Shown: positions 33,728 through 42,594 of the stretch, piece after piece
How the letters are laid out: every line of letters begins with the position of its first letter
How positions within the stretch are numbered: position 1 is the first letter of the stretch
Assembly (NCBI GenBank): GCA_015039365.1
Contig: WION01000310.1
Location: 1 to 61,175, forward strand
DNA: 61,175 nucleotides
Source of the DNA: Amanita rubescens
Taxonomy: Eukaryota > Basidiomycota > Agaricomycetes > Agaricales > Amanitaceae
Reading direction: 5' to 3'
Made by a program: the position numbers and the translations under genes
The notes under the pieces: model-generated
Databases searched by the model: none
What the model saw: only the letters and a program-made list of their open reading frames with translations
What the model was told of the DNA's origin: nothing

Positions 33728-35482
33728 CTAGGTATCAGGGTTGTGGCGGGCGTCTTCATCGTCGTAAGGATGATAGCCAGCTGAGTTGTCGACGAAGACG
33801 GCGAAGTCATTTGTCTTGGTTCCATCCTCCTGCATTCCAGTCAGTGGGTGTGTCCGTGTACATTTGGACGAGTTCTTCGTTGTTAGCCTCAAGCGAGTTG
33901 AGGAGTTTGTGGAGAACCTTAAGGCGTTGGTTCTCTTCTTTGAGGAGCTTGATGATGCGCTCCTTTGATTTGTCGTCGGGATGAGGGACTGTTGACGGTA
34001 GGGATGTGGCGGCGAAAAGCCGGACATGGGACTGGTAATGGAGGAAATCCGAGATTTCCTGGTGAATGCGGGCGAGGCATTCTCGACCGTCGAAGGCGCC
34101 AATGTTAAAGGCGGTGGGGGTGGTGGACGCTGTGGCATTGGAGATGGTGGGGGTCTGTTGGGTTTGTTCTGCGTTCCCTTCCATAGTCGGTAAAGGTTGT
34201 GTTGGGGAATGAGTGAACGTCCGAGGTTCTTAAATCTTTCAGCGGTCTGGGCGATGGGTGTGGAAGGTATAAGATTCTGATGGAGATCTAATTCCATCAT
34301 GACGTGGGCAACTTCTTCATAGGCGTTGTGAGAGAGTTGCTGCGGTTTAGCTCCTTTGGTAAACAGATCTTCTGTCCATGCGGTAGTTCGTCTAGAAGAT
34401 TCGGCGATCTCCTTGATTTGATCTGCTAGATCAGCTAAGGCGATTGCTCTGATTTCGGTTCTATTCGTGAGCTCCAAGATATGCTGTGGATCTGGTGCGA
34501 TCCTGTGAGGGTCAAAGCTGTGATGGATGGCAACAAGATCGTTGGGGTCGTCATTAAGGATGAATGGAGGGTGTATTTCGTTCCTGACGTCTAAGATGGC
34601 TTGTTCGTAGAAGCGTTCTACGTCAGCAGTGAGGATTCGGCGTAAGAGGTCAATTCCGAATTGGTGGATGGTGCATCCATGAGAGAGTTTGGTGTACCAT
34701 TCCATACGATCTAGGTTGGTCCAGATTTCTATAAGATCTGCGCAATGGTAGTTGTATCGTTCTCGAGCGTTGACGATGATTGCCTTGGCGAGTCTTGCGT
34801 CTGAAAGAATGCGCCAGAGTCTGGTAAGTCGTTCCAGTTCCTGAGAATTGATTGGCAGGCCAGAAAGTCTTTTAACATTGTCAATAGTCTTTCGCATGAG
34901 AGCTGAGCTGTTATAGTCTGCGAATGTCGTAAAGATTGTCTGAGGTTCAAGGGGAGTGATGTCTGCCATGATTCGGCGACTGCTAGGGCTAGTTTGATCG
35001 TTATTATCGCCTCTGTCGCGAAGATTGCCAGTTGGTTCCTTGTCGAATTTGGCAAAAGAGTTGGGGTTGTGATATATCTTTCGCATGTTATCAAGTATTT
35101 TCCTAGTTCTCCTTGTATCTTCATTATGTCCTCCGTTATCTTGATCTTCTGTGGTATCGTGAGGACTCGTAGCTCGGCTTGTTCTGGGTGAATCATCAGG
35201 TCGATTCTCTTTGTCAGAATCTGAAGCGCTGATATAAGGAACGAGACGTGGCCTATTAGGTTCGGTGATCGTTGTCCTTCCGTTAGCATCTGGATTATTG
35301 GATGTATCGGGGGATTCGACGGTGGTGGTGGTGTTGTCGTCGTTGTCTGGGTAAAGACTGAGTATATTGGCGGTTCCGGTGATGGTGCTCTCGTCGTTGT
35401 TGGTGAGATCGTAGGTGAGGTTCTTGTTGATTCCATGATTCATAGGTAGTTTCTGGGCGTTGTAGGTGTAATCTTTGCTCAT
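33728..35482 (-). CDS. Ty3-A ORF3 downstream of integrase
   Basis: The 584-codon frame starts with ATG at 35482, directly after the integrase TGA (35483-35485), and ends 50 bp before the LTR. It has an Asp/Thr/Ser-rich N-terminus with TEPNRPRLV, a helical middle (RLTRLWRILSDARLAK, YNYHCADLIEI, IDLLRRILTADVERF), then a Pro-rich and Ser/Arg-rich end with DDEDARHNPDT. It is homologous to 431-2212. It lacks the Cys/His clusters of that copy, and in its last third another frame (33807-34184) looks more protein-like. The position is that of env, but I see no signal peptide or transmembrane helix. Function unknown. It is open throughout, in contrast to pol. Confidence 0.6.
   Translation of the reverse strand: MSKDYTYNAQKLPMNHGINKNLTYDLTNNDESTITGTANILSLYPDNDDNTTTTVESPDTSNNPDANGRTTITEPNRPRLVPYISASDSDKENRPDDSPRTSRATSPHDTTEDQDNGGHNEDTRRTRKILDNMRKIYHNPNSFAKFDKEPTGNLRDRGDNNDQTSPSSRRIMADITPLEPQTIFTTFADYNSSALMRKTIDNVKRLSGLPINSQELERLTRLWRILSDARLAKAIIVNARERYNYHCADLIEIWTNLDRMEWYTKLSHGCTIHQFGIDLLRRILTADVERFYEQAILDVRNEIHPPFILNDDPNDLVAIHHSFDPHRIAPDPQHILELTNRTEIRAIALADLADQIKEIAESSRRTTAWTEDLFTKGAKPQQLSHNAYEEVAHVMMELDLHQNLIPSTPIAQTAERFKNLGRSLIPQHNLYRLWKGTQNKPNRPPPSPMPQRPPPPPPLTLAPSTVENASPAFTRKSRISSITSPMSGFSPPHPYRQQSLIPTTNQRSASSSSSKKRTNALRFSTNSSTRLRLTTKNSSKCTRTHPLTGMQEDGTKTNDFAVFVDNSAGYHPYDDEDARHNPDT
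33807..34184 (-). CDS. Overlapping 125-codon ORF with a coiled coil in Ty3-A ORF3
   Basis: ATG at 34184, in the +2 frame of ORF3. It reads CLARIHQEISDFLHYQSHV and then a heptad-like ERIIKLLKEENQRLKVLHK and LLNSLEANNEELV. The ORF3 frame in the same stretch is Ser/Arg/Thr-rich with no obvious structure. No clear counterpart was found in the copy at 431-2212, so this could be chance. Confidence 0.3.
   Translation of the reverse strand: MEGNAEQTQQTPTISNATASTTPTAFNIGAFDGRECLARIHQEISDFLHYQSHVRLFAATSLPSTVPHPDDKSKERIIKLLKEENQRLKVLHKLLNSLEANNEELVQMYTDTPTDWNAGGWNQDK
34729..35436 (-). CDS. Overlapping 235-codon ORF in Ty3-A ORF3
   Basis: It starts with ATG at 35436 in the +1 frame of ORF3, the same relative frame as 543-1028 in the first copy. 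The N-terminus is Thr/Pro-rich; the rest is helical with regular hydrophobics (LISALQILTKRIDLMI, LAIFATEAIITIKLALAVAE). Its LPxxxRxxLxxxxxEA segment aligns without gaps with the other copy. It may be a second protein or the N-terminal part of a frameshifted product. Confidence 0.4.
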   Translation of the reverse strand: MESTRTSPTISPTTTRAPSPEPPIYSVFTQTTTTTPPPPSNPPIHPIIQMLTEGQRSPNLIGHVSFLISALQILTKRIDLMIHPEQAELRVLTIPQKIKITEDIMKIQGELGKYLITCERYITTPTLLPNSTRNQLAIFATEAIITIKLALAVAESWQTSLPLNLRQSLRHSQTITAQLSCERLLTMLKDFLACQSILRNWNDLPDSGAFFQTQDSPRQSSSTLENDTTTIAQIL

Positions 35483-37005
35483 TCAGAGTTTCCTACATTT
35501 CTTATATTCGTCAAGGATATCCTCGGCGTTTGACAAGTTCCTTTGGGGTTCCCAAGTGTTTTCGCTTGTATCATAGCCTTTCCATTTGACGAGAAACTGT
35601 AATTGACGTCCGATCTTTCGGTGTGCGAGAATAGCTTCTATTTCGTATTCTTCTGATCCTTCTATCAGATCGGGTGGTGGACGTGTGTCGTTAGGTCCAT
35701 GGAATTCTGTTTCTTTGAATGGTGATAGTAGACATGTGTGGAAAACGCTGTGTATCTTCCATTGTTTTGGTAAGTCTAATTGATAGGTGACAGGTCCTAA
35801 GATTTTCTTTATCTTGAAGGGTCCTTCTCGTTTGGGTGCGAGTTTACGTGATTGATAAGGAATGCGTAGGTTCTTTGAATCTAGCCAAACTTTTTCTCCT
35901 TCTTTGAACGGTTTTGAGTGTTTCATCGTTCGTTGTGCCATTTTGAGGCGTGCAAGGTCGTGTGCTGCCAGAGCTTCTTCTCTTGCTTTGATTAGGAGTC
36001 TGATGCGTTCGTCTGCTACAGGGGTAGCTGATTGTTCTGTAACCTGGGGTAACGCTACAGGGTTTGATCCATACATGAGATAAAATGGTGATTGTTTCAG
36101 TTCTTCATGCGTTCTAGAATTATGAGCGAATTGTGCGATAGGAAGTATCTTGTTCCATTTGTCTGGTTCATAGGCGCAGAATATGCGGAGGTATACTTCA
36201 AGTATGGCGTTATAGTGTTCCGTTTGTCCATCTGTTTGAGGGTGAAAGGCGGTGCTCATCTTGTGTTTGATCTGAAGTGCGCTAGTTATCCCTTTGAAGA
36301 CTTTTGCTGTGAATTGCGGTCCTCTGTCAGATATCATGATGTCTGGTAATCCGAAGTTCTTGAAAACTTCTTTAATGTAGAGGTCGGCGGTTTCGGCTGA
36401 TGTAATAGTTTTATTACAGGGACATAGAATTATTCCCTTTGAAAGTCCTTGGTTGACCACGACAAAGATAGAATCAAAACCGTCACTAGGCAGTAGATCG
36501 GTGATGAAATCCATAGTAATCTGTTGAAATGGTCGGTGTGCATGGGATTTAATTGGCATTAGGGGTGCGGCGGTGGGATGTGTATTAGGTTTCATCTGTT
36601 GACAGGTGAGGCACCCATCGATAAAAATTTTGACAAGTGTTGTCATTCTAGGCCACCAATAGTGTTCTCTTAGTAGGCTAAGTGTTTTGAAGAATCCGGG
36701 GTGTCCTGCACTCGGTGCTTCATGGTATTCTTTAATAATAGATCGGCGAAGATCAGAGTTCATTGGAACGTATGCTTTGTTTTTGAATAGAATGATTCCG
36801 TTATCTTCAGTCCAATCGGTGATTGCTGTGCGGAGGGGCGCTGTTCCTTTCTCCTTTAAGCATCTTCTAATGGTTTCAGCAAACTCGTCGGTTTGAGTTG
36901 CGTTCTTTACTTGATCTCGGAGGTCTTCAGCGATGACTTGGATGAATAATGAGTCAGGGAGCATTGTGACTGTTTCGTCATCTTCTTCTCCATTGGTGTG
37001 ATCTG
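35483..37005 (-). pseudogene. Ty3-A integrase with chromodomain
   Basis: The frame begins right after an in-frame TGA at 37004-37006 that separates it from RNase H (ADALSR-stop-PDHTN, where Arg is expected). Domains in order: connection; HHCC finger (EYHEAPSAGHPG, HYWWPRM, CLTCQQMKP); core with MDFITDLLPS, ISDRGPQFTA, HPQTDGQTEHYN (catalytic D, D, E); GPFKIKKILGP/YQLDLP; chromodomain EYEIEAILAH..FLVKWKGYDTSENTWEP; end near 35486. FVVVNQG has Asn where Asp is usual, also a CpG-type change. The stop/start junction TGA-ATG with ORF3 is directly adjacent. Apart from the point mutations it is full length. Confidence 0.95.
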
Positions 37006-37006
37006 G

Positions 37007-38848
37007 TCAGCGGGATAAGGCGTCCGCTTGAGTTAGTTTTGCTCCGGGTACGTGAATTAGTTGGTAATTATATCTCGAGAGATTATTCCACCATCTTGCT
37101 TGTCTAGCTGTGAGACGTTGTGGTGCGCGGTAGTAGGTTAAGTTTTTGTGATCGCAATGTATAGTGAGTGTGTGTTCTGCTCCGAGCAGTAGGTATTTCC
37201 ATTCGTCAAGGGCGTAAATTATAGCAAAGAGCTCTCGGTCGTAGATTTGCCAATTTCGTTCAGTAGGCGTAAGTGCGTGTGAGAGATATCCACAAGGGTG
37301 TAGGTCTCCGTTTTCGTCTTTCTGCATTAAGGCGGCTCCGACAGCCCATTTCGATGCGTCCGTTTCGAGTATGAAAGGTTGATTAACATCTGGCATCTTT
37401 AGTACTGGTGCTGTTACGAAACTTTCCTTTAATGAGTCGAAGGCGACTCTACATTCTAGTGTCCATTCCCATATCTTGTTTTTCTTTGTTAAGTCGTGAA
37501 GGGGTCGTGCGAGGTGCACAAATCCGGATATGAAACGTCTGTAGTAATTTCCAAATCCTAGAAACGAGCGTACTTGTTTAACTGTTGTCGGAGGGGGCCA
37601 GTCTCTGATTCCAGCGAGTTTTATTGGATCCATTTTTATCGTGTCTTTCGTGATTATCATGCCTAAGAAGTCCACTTCTTCGGCAGCAAATTTGCATTTT
37701 TCAAGTTTCAGGTAAAGATCGTGTTCTTTTAGTTTTGCAAGTACTAGCTTTGTTCTTTTCTCGAGTTCTTGTTTGTTGCGCGCGTGTATCAAGATGTCAT
37801 CCATGTAAATGGCGATCCATCCTTCGTTCATGAAGTCTCTGAAGTAATCGTCCATCATAGCTTGAAATGTTGCGGGCGAATTGCGTAATCCAAAGAACAT
37901 AACTGTTGGTTCGAATAGTCCTTTATTCGTGATAAATGCGGCTTTCCATTCGTCTCCTTCTTTGATACGAACATTGTTGTATCCCCATCTGATGTCTAGT
38001 TTCGTAAAGTATTGTGATCCTTTAAGTTGCAGCATCAGATCGGATATGAGTGGTAAGGGGTAAGAGTTTGGTTTCGTATGTTCGTTCAAGTATCGGTAGT
38101 CTTGGCAGGGTCTGAGTGTTTTGCTATCCTTCTTTTCGACATAAAAGAATGGCACTGCCTGCGGAGATTTGGATGGTCGTATGTATCCTTTAGTTAGTTG
38201 TTCTTTGATCCATTCGTCAAGCGTATTTTGTTGTAATGGTGATATTGGGTAGATCTTCCCTTTCTTTGGTATAAAATCTTCGCGAAGTTCAATTGCGTGA
38301 TCCCATGATCTGCGGTCTGGGAATCGTTCTGACGCTTGTTTTTCAAATATCTCTTTCCATTCGAGATACTCAGGAGGTAGCGCGACTTCCTTCTGATCGG
38401 TGTTGTACTTGTGTTCCATTTGTTGAGCTGGTGAGTAGCGATTAATCGTGATCTCGTCATAATCTTCTTCAGTCCATCTTCCCATGTCTTCAAATGGTAA
38501 TTTCCAACGTAGACTCTTCTCTTCTGGTCCTTTGTGTGACAACAAATACCGAATTACGACGTCTTCTTCCCATTTAGGCATTGCTTCTTCATCGAGTCGA
38601 TGCAAGATGCTCCGTATTGATGCCTTCCATTCGTCTTCTTTGGAGTTACGGAACTCCAGAGTTCTATTCCTCCAGCTTATGATTGGGTCATGCTTCTCAA
38701 GCCACGGAAGCCCCAGTATCAAGTTTTGATCACCAAGCGAAGTGACCAGGAACCATTCGGTCATCTTCTTTCCATTAATATTGATGGTGATCAAACACTT
38801 GTCAGAAATTTCTCCATTCGTGTTATATGTGCCGTCAACGTTCTTGAC
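37007..38848 (-). pseudogene. Ty3-A reverse transcriptase and RNase H
   Basis: After a TGA that breaks KLARPI-stop-VKNVDGT (38846-38848, Arg expected) the frame runs ISDKCLITININGK, LGLPWLEKHDPII (protease end), WDHAIEL, RPSKSPQAVPFFYVEKKDSK, FTKLDIRWGYNNVRI, FFGLRNSPATFQAM, YMDDILIHA (RT active site), FLGMIITKDTI, then RNase H ETDASKWAVGAALMQ, YDRELFAIIYALDEW, HCDHKNLTYY and TQADALSR. Full length for a Ty3/gypsy RT-RNase H. The bounding stops are the only visible defects, so the element was probably active until recently. Confidence 0.95.
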
Positions 38849-39103
38849 TCAGATTGGTCTTGCGAGTTTCTTCTTTCTCCATTTGTGCGCGATTGATGAA
38901 TTAATAAATAAACCTTCTGCACCGCTGTCGACCAGTGCAGTCATTGATTCAGTGTTGTCTTCGGTTTCAACTTCAAGAGGAATAGATAATCGATTGCTTG
39001 AAATAGAATGTACTATTACAGGTGATATCGAAAGATCGTCCTTTGGAGTTGAATCCGAAGTTATGGGACAAGCATCCACTGATATGTGTCCCACTGTCAA
39101 AAA
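38849..39103 (-). CDS. Ty3-A protease, -1 frame relative to gag
   Basis: The frame enters at TTGACAGTGGGACAC, overlapping the gag stop (TGA 39097-39099). It contains ALVDSGAEGLFIN, the retropepsin active site. The pol frame is -1 to gag, and the overlap has five T residues (GATTTTTGAC), so a TTT-decoding tRNA could slip back one base onto TTT. It ends at the CpG-type TGA at 38846-38848. Confidence 0.85.
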   Translation of the reverse strand, partial: FLTVGHISVDACPITSDSTPKDDLSISPVIVHSISSNRLSIPLEVETEDNTESMTALVDSGAEGLFINSSIAHKWRKKKLARPI

Positions 39104-40034
39104 TCCGGTTTGTCCGCGTTGATAAGGAGGTTGATGCGTTGATCTGGAGAGAGTTTCTTTAACATAGCGCGTATCGTTCTGTCGCTAGTATCTTCTTCTT
39201 CTTCTTGTTCTTGCTGGTTAGACTCTTCGACGTCTTCATAGTTACTGCCATCGTCATCCCTTTCGGTTGCTTGAATATGACGACCGTGTGCGAATTTCTT
39301 TCCTTTCTTTCCATTAAACTTCTTCTTCCCTTTGTAAGATCCTTTATCCTTCCTCATGGGGCATTGTCCTGACATGTGGTCCGCTTTATGACAGATGAAA
39401 CAAAGTCCATCGCGGATGTGTCGGGTTCGTTCATCTTTTGATAACGCGCCAAGGATTATTGCATCAAGATCCATATCCCATTCGTTTCGAGGGGGTTTGT
39501 GTGAAGATGTTCCTCCTCTGTTGGTTGCTAGAATGCCAATACGTGTTTCGGCGTTGTATGCTCTGAGTGCTCCTTCATACCATTTGTCCAAGGTTTTGGG
39601 GTCTCTCATTACGACTGCTCTGTATGTGTTGGCGTCGAGTCCTTGTCCGAACATGTGGGTAGCGGCACTGCCTGTGATTCCAGCTTTCTTTATAAGTTCT
39701 TTGAATAAACCAACGTATTTTGGGATTGAGATTCGTTTTCCTTTCTTGTCTTTACGTTTTTGTAGCTGTACTAATTCTGTGTACGCGTTTCCGGGTGAAT
39801 CTATTTCTTGCCAATTGTTGAGGAATCTGGTTTTAAATCCTGTCCAGTCGTTCCATGTTATTTCCGTCTTTGCTGCATCGTTAAGATCGTCGTTTTGATT
39901 GCGTCTCCAGTTCTCAGCTTTGTCGGTTATCATAGATAATGTCAGTCCGATTTTAAGTCTATCTGTGTTGATGCGACCTGGATTGAGATCTAGAAATAGC
40001 TGTATCTGCCGAAAGAAAAATTCCCTTGATTCCC
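39097..40034 (-). pseudogene. Ty3-A gag, C-terminal part (capsid and zinc knuckle)
   Basis: It starts at the inversion breakpoint with EFFFRQIQLFLDLNPGRI. The capsid-type region has WNDWTGFKTRFLNNWQE, YTELVQLQKRKDKKG and LIKKAGITGSAATHMFGQGL. A CX2CX4HX4C knuckle follows (CFICHKADHMSGQC), then a basic patch (KGKKKFNGKKGKK), an acidic segment and TGA at 39097. The N-terminal part is at 19277-20089. Confidence 0.9.
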
Positions 40035-40046
40035 ACCTTCCCAAGC
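40021..40046. other. Inversion breakpoint B (gag / RecQ junction)
   Basis: On the minus strand RecQ reads LGKVGIKGI up to about 40,027, and Ty3-A gag reads EFFFRQIQ from about 40,030. Both frames use the shared bases GGAATTTTTC, so only a few bases are ambiguous. This is the mirror of breakpoint A at 20,086. Confidence 0.8.
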
Positions 40047-40371
40047 GTCTCTACGTTCTGCTGACCGAGTATGTTGAGCGGTGTTACTACAATCTAAACG
40101 CCATATGGACGAAAAAGCAGTGGGAGCCAGAATGCCAGAATGTGAGCGTCTTGCCCATTCCTGTCCCAGCTATTGAAATCACATCACAGTTGCCCTCGAG
40201 AACTGCTTGGCAGACATTGGCCTGCCATAGACACGGCCACTTCCCAAGGACGTCGAAAGCTTTGTGTCGTATGTCATTGATCAATGGGATTGGTAAAACT
40301 TGATGGCTCCCAGCCCCGGGGCTCGCCGATGGTTCAGGGATGCTCCCCCATGTGATATTACCATCACTCAT
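40027..40371 (-). pseudogene. RecQ-family helicase, 5' part (Q motif and Walker A)
   Basis: ATG at 40371. LINDIRHKAF leads to WPCLWQANVCQAVLEG (Q-motif region) and IAGTGMGKTLTFW (Walker A). Then CATTCTGG is directly duplicated (ACATTCTGGCATTCTGGCTC), shifting the frame by 8 bases. In the shifted frame the protein continues LPLLFRPYGV, a TAG where Gln is expected, and IVVTPLNILGQQNVETLGKV up to the breakpoint. The 3' part is at 20086-21308. Module M copy 2 lies 177 bp upstream in antisense. Confidence 0.85.
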
Positions 40372-40547
40372 ATCTCAATCAATGCCATCACTGTTAGCAG
40401 ATAAGCAGGAAAGAGCAACACATACCGGCCAGCCTTCAGGCAGTCATACGAGCCGCGATCGGCAGAACGGCTGAATACTCGGCAAAGAAAAGAACGTAGA
40501 ATAATAGTTACATAAGCTACTAAAGTCACATCACGTCATGCCGAGCA

Positions 40548-40790
40548 TTTGTTTACCAATGTTACATACCAGTCTCCCTGGAGCAAGTGTCTTACATAAC
40601 ATATCGTCAAGACAAAACGCCGTGGCCGGGAGACTGGGAAGGAGTCTGGCAGTATATCTCATCCATTTTTTGACGGATTTCCTTCAACCAGGGCTCTATC
40701 TAAAGTATATTTCGACGCTCTTTTCAGCCATGCAATCCGTTTGACAAGTGGCACCCTCATTCATCTGCAATTCAACATTTCAATGCTCCT
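40548..40790 (+). repeat. Module M copy 2 plus one reversed ~155-bp unit
   Basis: 40548-40648 matches module M (TTTGTTTACCAATGTTACAT, CCAGTCTCCCTGGAGCAA, GAGACTGGGAAGGAGTCTG). 40650-40790 is the reverse complement of the tandem unit at 21568-22040 (GCAGTATATCTCATC, CCAACCAGGGCTCTAT, GACGCTCTTTTCAGC). With copy 1, M forms an inverted pair around RecQ in the un-inverted order. Confidence 0.85.
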
Positions 40791-41559
40791 TTCAGCCAAG
40801 TCACACCATTGTGACAAAGTTAGCATTCCCCAACATCATCCAACCTCTGAGTTGTGCATCCACCCATTTAACCCCCCAAACTCACTCCCTAACCATCCCA
40901 CCTAAACATAAATCCATCCATCCATCCACTGGCACTCAACCTCATTCAACAATTAGTTAGACATTGAGCAATATGACATTGTGACGTTTGAGCACAAGCT
41001 AAGGGTTGTAACCAAGTTACAACTGGTCATGACTGGTTATCCACCAGTCACAAATATTCTAAAATTCTCCATGACCGTAACCATAACCGATCCTTGACCA
41101 GCATAACTGTGACCGATGGTCCGGTCATAACCGGTAGCAGTCAGGTCCAGTCATAGTGACCTGACCTGTAAACACTAGTTAGGATTGGTGGAGTATTTTA
41201 GTATTCTTTTGAAGATTGGGACAGTGACATATTGGGATAATCCACAATAAAGGTGGAAAAATACTCCGCCCATCACACCATTGGGATGGGCAGAGTATTT
41301 TCCCATTTTTTTGAATATTGGGATGGTGACATCAGGATAATCTACAATAAAAGTAGAAAAATACTCTGCCCATCACACCATTGGGATTGGCAGAAGTGAC
41401 ACATCATAACCAGTCACGACCGCCAACCCCCAGCTCATGACCGAATATGACTGGTCATGTTGGTTGGTTGCGGTTGTGGCAAATTAAAGAAATTCTGCGA
41501 CAGGTTCAGTCACGGTCATGGCCATTAGGGCTGCATGATTTAACTTAACCTAACTTGGA
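40791..41559. mobile_element. MITE-like repeats and two hairpin units
   Basis: 40800-40980 has no gene. 40990-41175 is a MITE with CCGGTCATAACCGG and GACTGGTCA repeats ending GTAAACACTAG. 41250-41300 and 41355-41395 are hairpin units (AAAATACTCCGCCCAT / ATGGGCAGAGTATTTT) like those at 16136-16303. 41395-41559 resumes CCGGTC-type repeats and ends in TAACCTAACTTGGAAAGACTAC. Confidence 0.5.
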
Positions 41560-41723
41560 AAGACTACATAAGTCCAGGACTCCTCATCATATACAGGGAC
41601 TATTGAGGAGTCCATTGAAAGTACTGGTGAGTGCAAAAGTTCTGGCTCAGTCCTCAAAATTCATGTGGAGTTTGGAACTATTGAGGAGTCCTGAAGGGCT
41701 GAGTGGGGGAGTGTAAAGAGCTC
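41560..41723 (-). mobile_element. Short hAT-like terminus
   Basis: On the minus strand it starts GAGCTCTTTACACTCCCCCA at 41723 and continues with GGACTCCTCAATAGT and GGACTCCTCAATAGTCC repeats. It closely matches the end at 11085-11273. Only ~165 bp remain. Confidence 0.6.
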
Positions 41724-41829
41724 CACCTTCCCATATCATTTGGGGGAGGGCAGCAGGTGTGTACCAGTCCTGCTATTGGTTCTGACCTAGGGCTACTCCC
41801 CATCTCTTAGGAGGCCCTACAATGACAAG

Positions 41830-42130
41830 GTTGGGGTCTACCCATGTTGCTCCTTCAACCTTGGAAGGCAAATGGTGTCATACCCCCATGTTGACACAGT
41901 TAACCTAGCGCAGTCCTGGTGCACTATTACCCCTCTCAGTTCCTTCAATTCTAAGATGGGGGGCCACCTTGTGCTAAAGGACCTAGGGCTTGTTGTAGAG
42001 TTCCCACATGGTTCCACCATCCTCATTCCCTCTGCACTTATCACCCATGCCAACACCCCAATAAGGCCCATGAGACATGGTATTCTATAGTTCAATACAG
42101 TGCAGGGGGGCTCTTTAGGAGCATTTACTA
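41830..42130 (+). pseudogene. TET/JBP-type 2-oxoglutarate dioxygenase core, fragment
   Basis: Frame: FNLGRQMVSYPHVDTVNLAQ, then SWCTITPLSSFNSKMGGHLV, LKDLGLVVEFPHGSTILIPS and ALITHANTPI. The HVD (41887-41895) and the His of THAN fit the Fe(II) ligands H-x-D..H of this fold. After a one-base shift near 42090 the strand-forming end YSIVQYSAGGLFRSIY follows, with the Arg that would bind 2-oxoglutarate. Upstream the reading frame is degraded, and no start is seen. Members of this family oxidise 5-methylcytosine and are expanded in Agaricomycetes, often next to KDZ transposons (a fragment lies at 2705-4085). The copy is truncated and frameshifted, so not functional. Family call is from motif recognition. 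Confidence 0.7.
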
Positions 42131-42594
42131 AGTTGGGTGAGCTACTGCCTACAAAATGAAGTAGAATGCCTTGCTATCCCTTTCAAACCCATGTAGGCCT
42201 TGCCTTGTCCCTTTCCATTAAATGCTACAGGATAACATAGTTGACTGATACCACTAACAATGAAGGTCAGAAATTGATACTATGCTATCTCAACTGGGTG
42301 ATATTGAATGAAAGCGGGTGATAGTGAACCATAGCAATTGAGTTCCAAACAATGAAAAAGTGGGTACGGCAAATGGTCCTTCCATTGTGATCGCCTGTAC
42401 ATTCCAGATGCATTGTAGCCTAATCTTATAGCAACAGAACCTGGACAGCTCCTGTTTTTGACTTCCCGATGTCTGTTAGCCAAGCGTAGACCCATCAACC
42501 CTTGATTACTAACACCTAACATAACCAAACAAACAATCAGGGTCTCCGAACGTGTCAACCCTCAGCCCAGCATTGGCAGCTGCACGGCCCTATG
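42131..42594. other. No gene seen
   Basis: Short ORFs only. It may be decayed sequence of the TET/JBP element. A solo LTR follows. Confidence 0.4.

Noticed and set aside
33728..35482. Envelope-like gene in Ty3-A
   Set aside because: Only the position fits; no signal peptide, membrane segment or cleavage site is visible.
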